DNA from: Acidimicrobiales bacterium
GTDB lineage: Bacteria > Actinomycetota > Acidimicrobiia > Acidimicrobiales > JANYDT01
Reading direction: 5' to 3'
DNA length: 6,740 bases
NCBI GenBank assembly: GCA_025358985.1
Contig: JANYHQ010000011.1
Coordinates: 1-6,740 of the forward strand
Positions 6,655 to 6,740 of this stretch are shown in pieces. Under the pieces are notes generated by a model, which saw only the letters and a list, made by a program, of their open reading frames with translations, made no database searches and was not told the DNA's origin. Each line of letters begins with the position of its first letter. Within the stretch, counting starts at the first letter, position 1. A program made the position numbers and the translations under genes.

Positions 6655-6661
6655 CTGCTCC

Positions 6662-6740
6662 ATGGATCGCATAACAGTGAATCCCCACCAGATTGGCGGC
6701 GTCCCGTGCATCCGCGGATTGCGGATCCCCGTTGCAACGG
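6662..6740 (+). CDS. DUF433 family protein (VapB-like antitoxin family), N-terminal part only
   Basis: Twenty-six codons are visible before the right edge, read by hand from the ATG at 6662. They give MDRITVNPHQ followed by GGVPCIRGLRIPVAT, which is the well-known N-terminal signature of DUF433 proteins (conserved GG.P.IRG.RIPV). Full members are about 70-80 residues with a helix-turn-helix-like fold, and often sit next to a DUF5615 PIN-like nuclease gene, so a toxin-antitoxin role is commonly proposed. Here the partner, if any, would lie outside the window. The gene points away from the ruvX cluster across a 99-base gap. No ribosome binding site is visible, so leaderless translation is possible. 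Family assignment rests on the short but distinctive motif; function is inferred. Confidence 0.8.
   Translation, partial: MDRITVNPHQIGGVPCIRGLRIPVAT

Larger units (their letters stand above)
6563..6661. promoter_or_regulatory. Divergent intergenic region between ruvX and the DUF433 gene
   Basis: These 99 bases must carry the start signals for the plus-strand DUF433 gene and perhaps for the minus-strand ruvX cluster. They contain a 10-base palindrome TTCGGCCGAA (6609-6618) and the inverted repeat at 6572-6585. I saw no good -35/-10 pair for ruvX, so its promoter may lie further right, inside or beyond the DUF433 gene. Confidence 0.45.

Noticed and set aside
6563..6740. Minus-strand frame open from the right edge and ending in ATGA overlap with the ruvX start
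   Set aside because: The overlap looks like a coupled gene, but the frame is antisense to the DUF433 motif and its product resembles neither the AlaS C-terminus nor any family I know. I treat it as chance, although sequence to the right of 6740 could change that.
1..6740. CRISPR arrays, tRNA or rRNA genes, insertion sequences and phage genes
   Set aside because: No regularly spaced repeats, cloverleaf sequences, transposase motifs or terminal inverted repeats were seen.

Overview
The window is GC-rich and coding-dense, and reads as chromosomal DNA from a high-GC bacterium, most likely an actinomycete-type lineage (Actinomycetota). The grounds are the codon use with third positions rich in G/C, the GTG and TTG starts, and the gene order ruvX - mltG - aroE - prepilin peptidase - aroC - aroK, which is a familiar actinobacterial order. 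A deep lineage such as Acidimicrobiia is possible, but this is inference and no marker gene settles it.

Layout, right to left, because nearly everything is on the minus strand: ruvX/yqgF (6562-6107), mltG (6110-4818), aroE (4821-3964), prepilin peptidase (3873-3100), a NuoF-like flavin/iron-sulfur protein (3057-1669), aroC (1659-499) and aroK (499 to beyond the left edge). Junctions are tight: 4-base overlaps at ruvX/mltG (GTGA) and mltG/aroE (TTGA), 90 bases at aroE/prepilin peptidase, 42 bases before the NuoF-like gene, 9 bases before aroC, and a 1-base overlap (TGATG) at aroC/aroK. No convincing rho-independent terminator was seen between them, so a single transcription unit is likely. On the plus strand at the far right, a DUF433 (VapB-like antitoxin family) gene starts at 6662 and leaves the window. 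The 99 bases between it and ruvX form a divergent control region.

Three of the genes (aroE, aroC, aroK) are shikimate-pathway steps leading to chorismate. MltG sets glycan strand length in peptidoglycan. RuvX is a small RNase H-fold nuclease implicated in rRNA processing. The prepilin peptidase matures type IV pilin-like proteins, although no pilin gene is in view.

Most of the window is ordinary housekeeping DNA. The parts worth a second look are the solitary NuoF-like gene with an unfamiliar C-terminal tail and no NuoE/NuoG partner, the 12-base tandem repeat before the prepilin peptidase, and the DUF433 gene with a possibly leaderless promoter next to ruvX. I did not find a clear new biological system.
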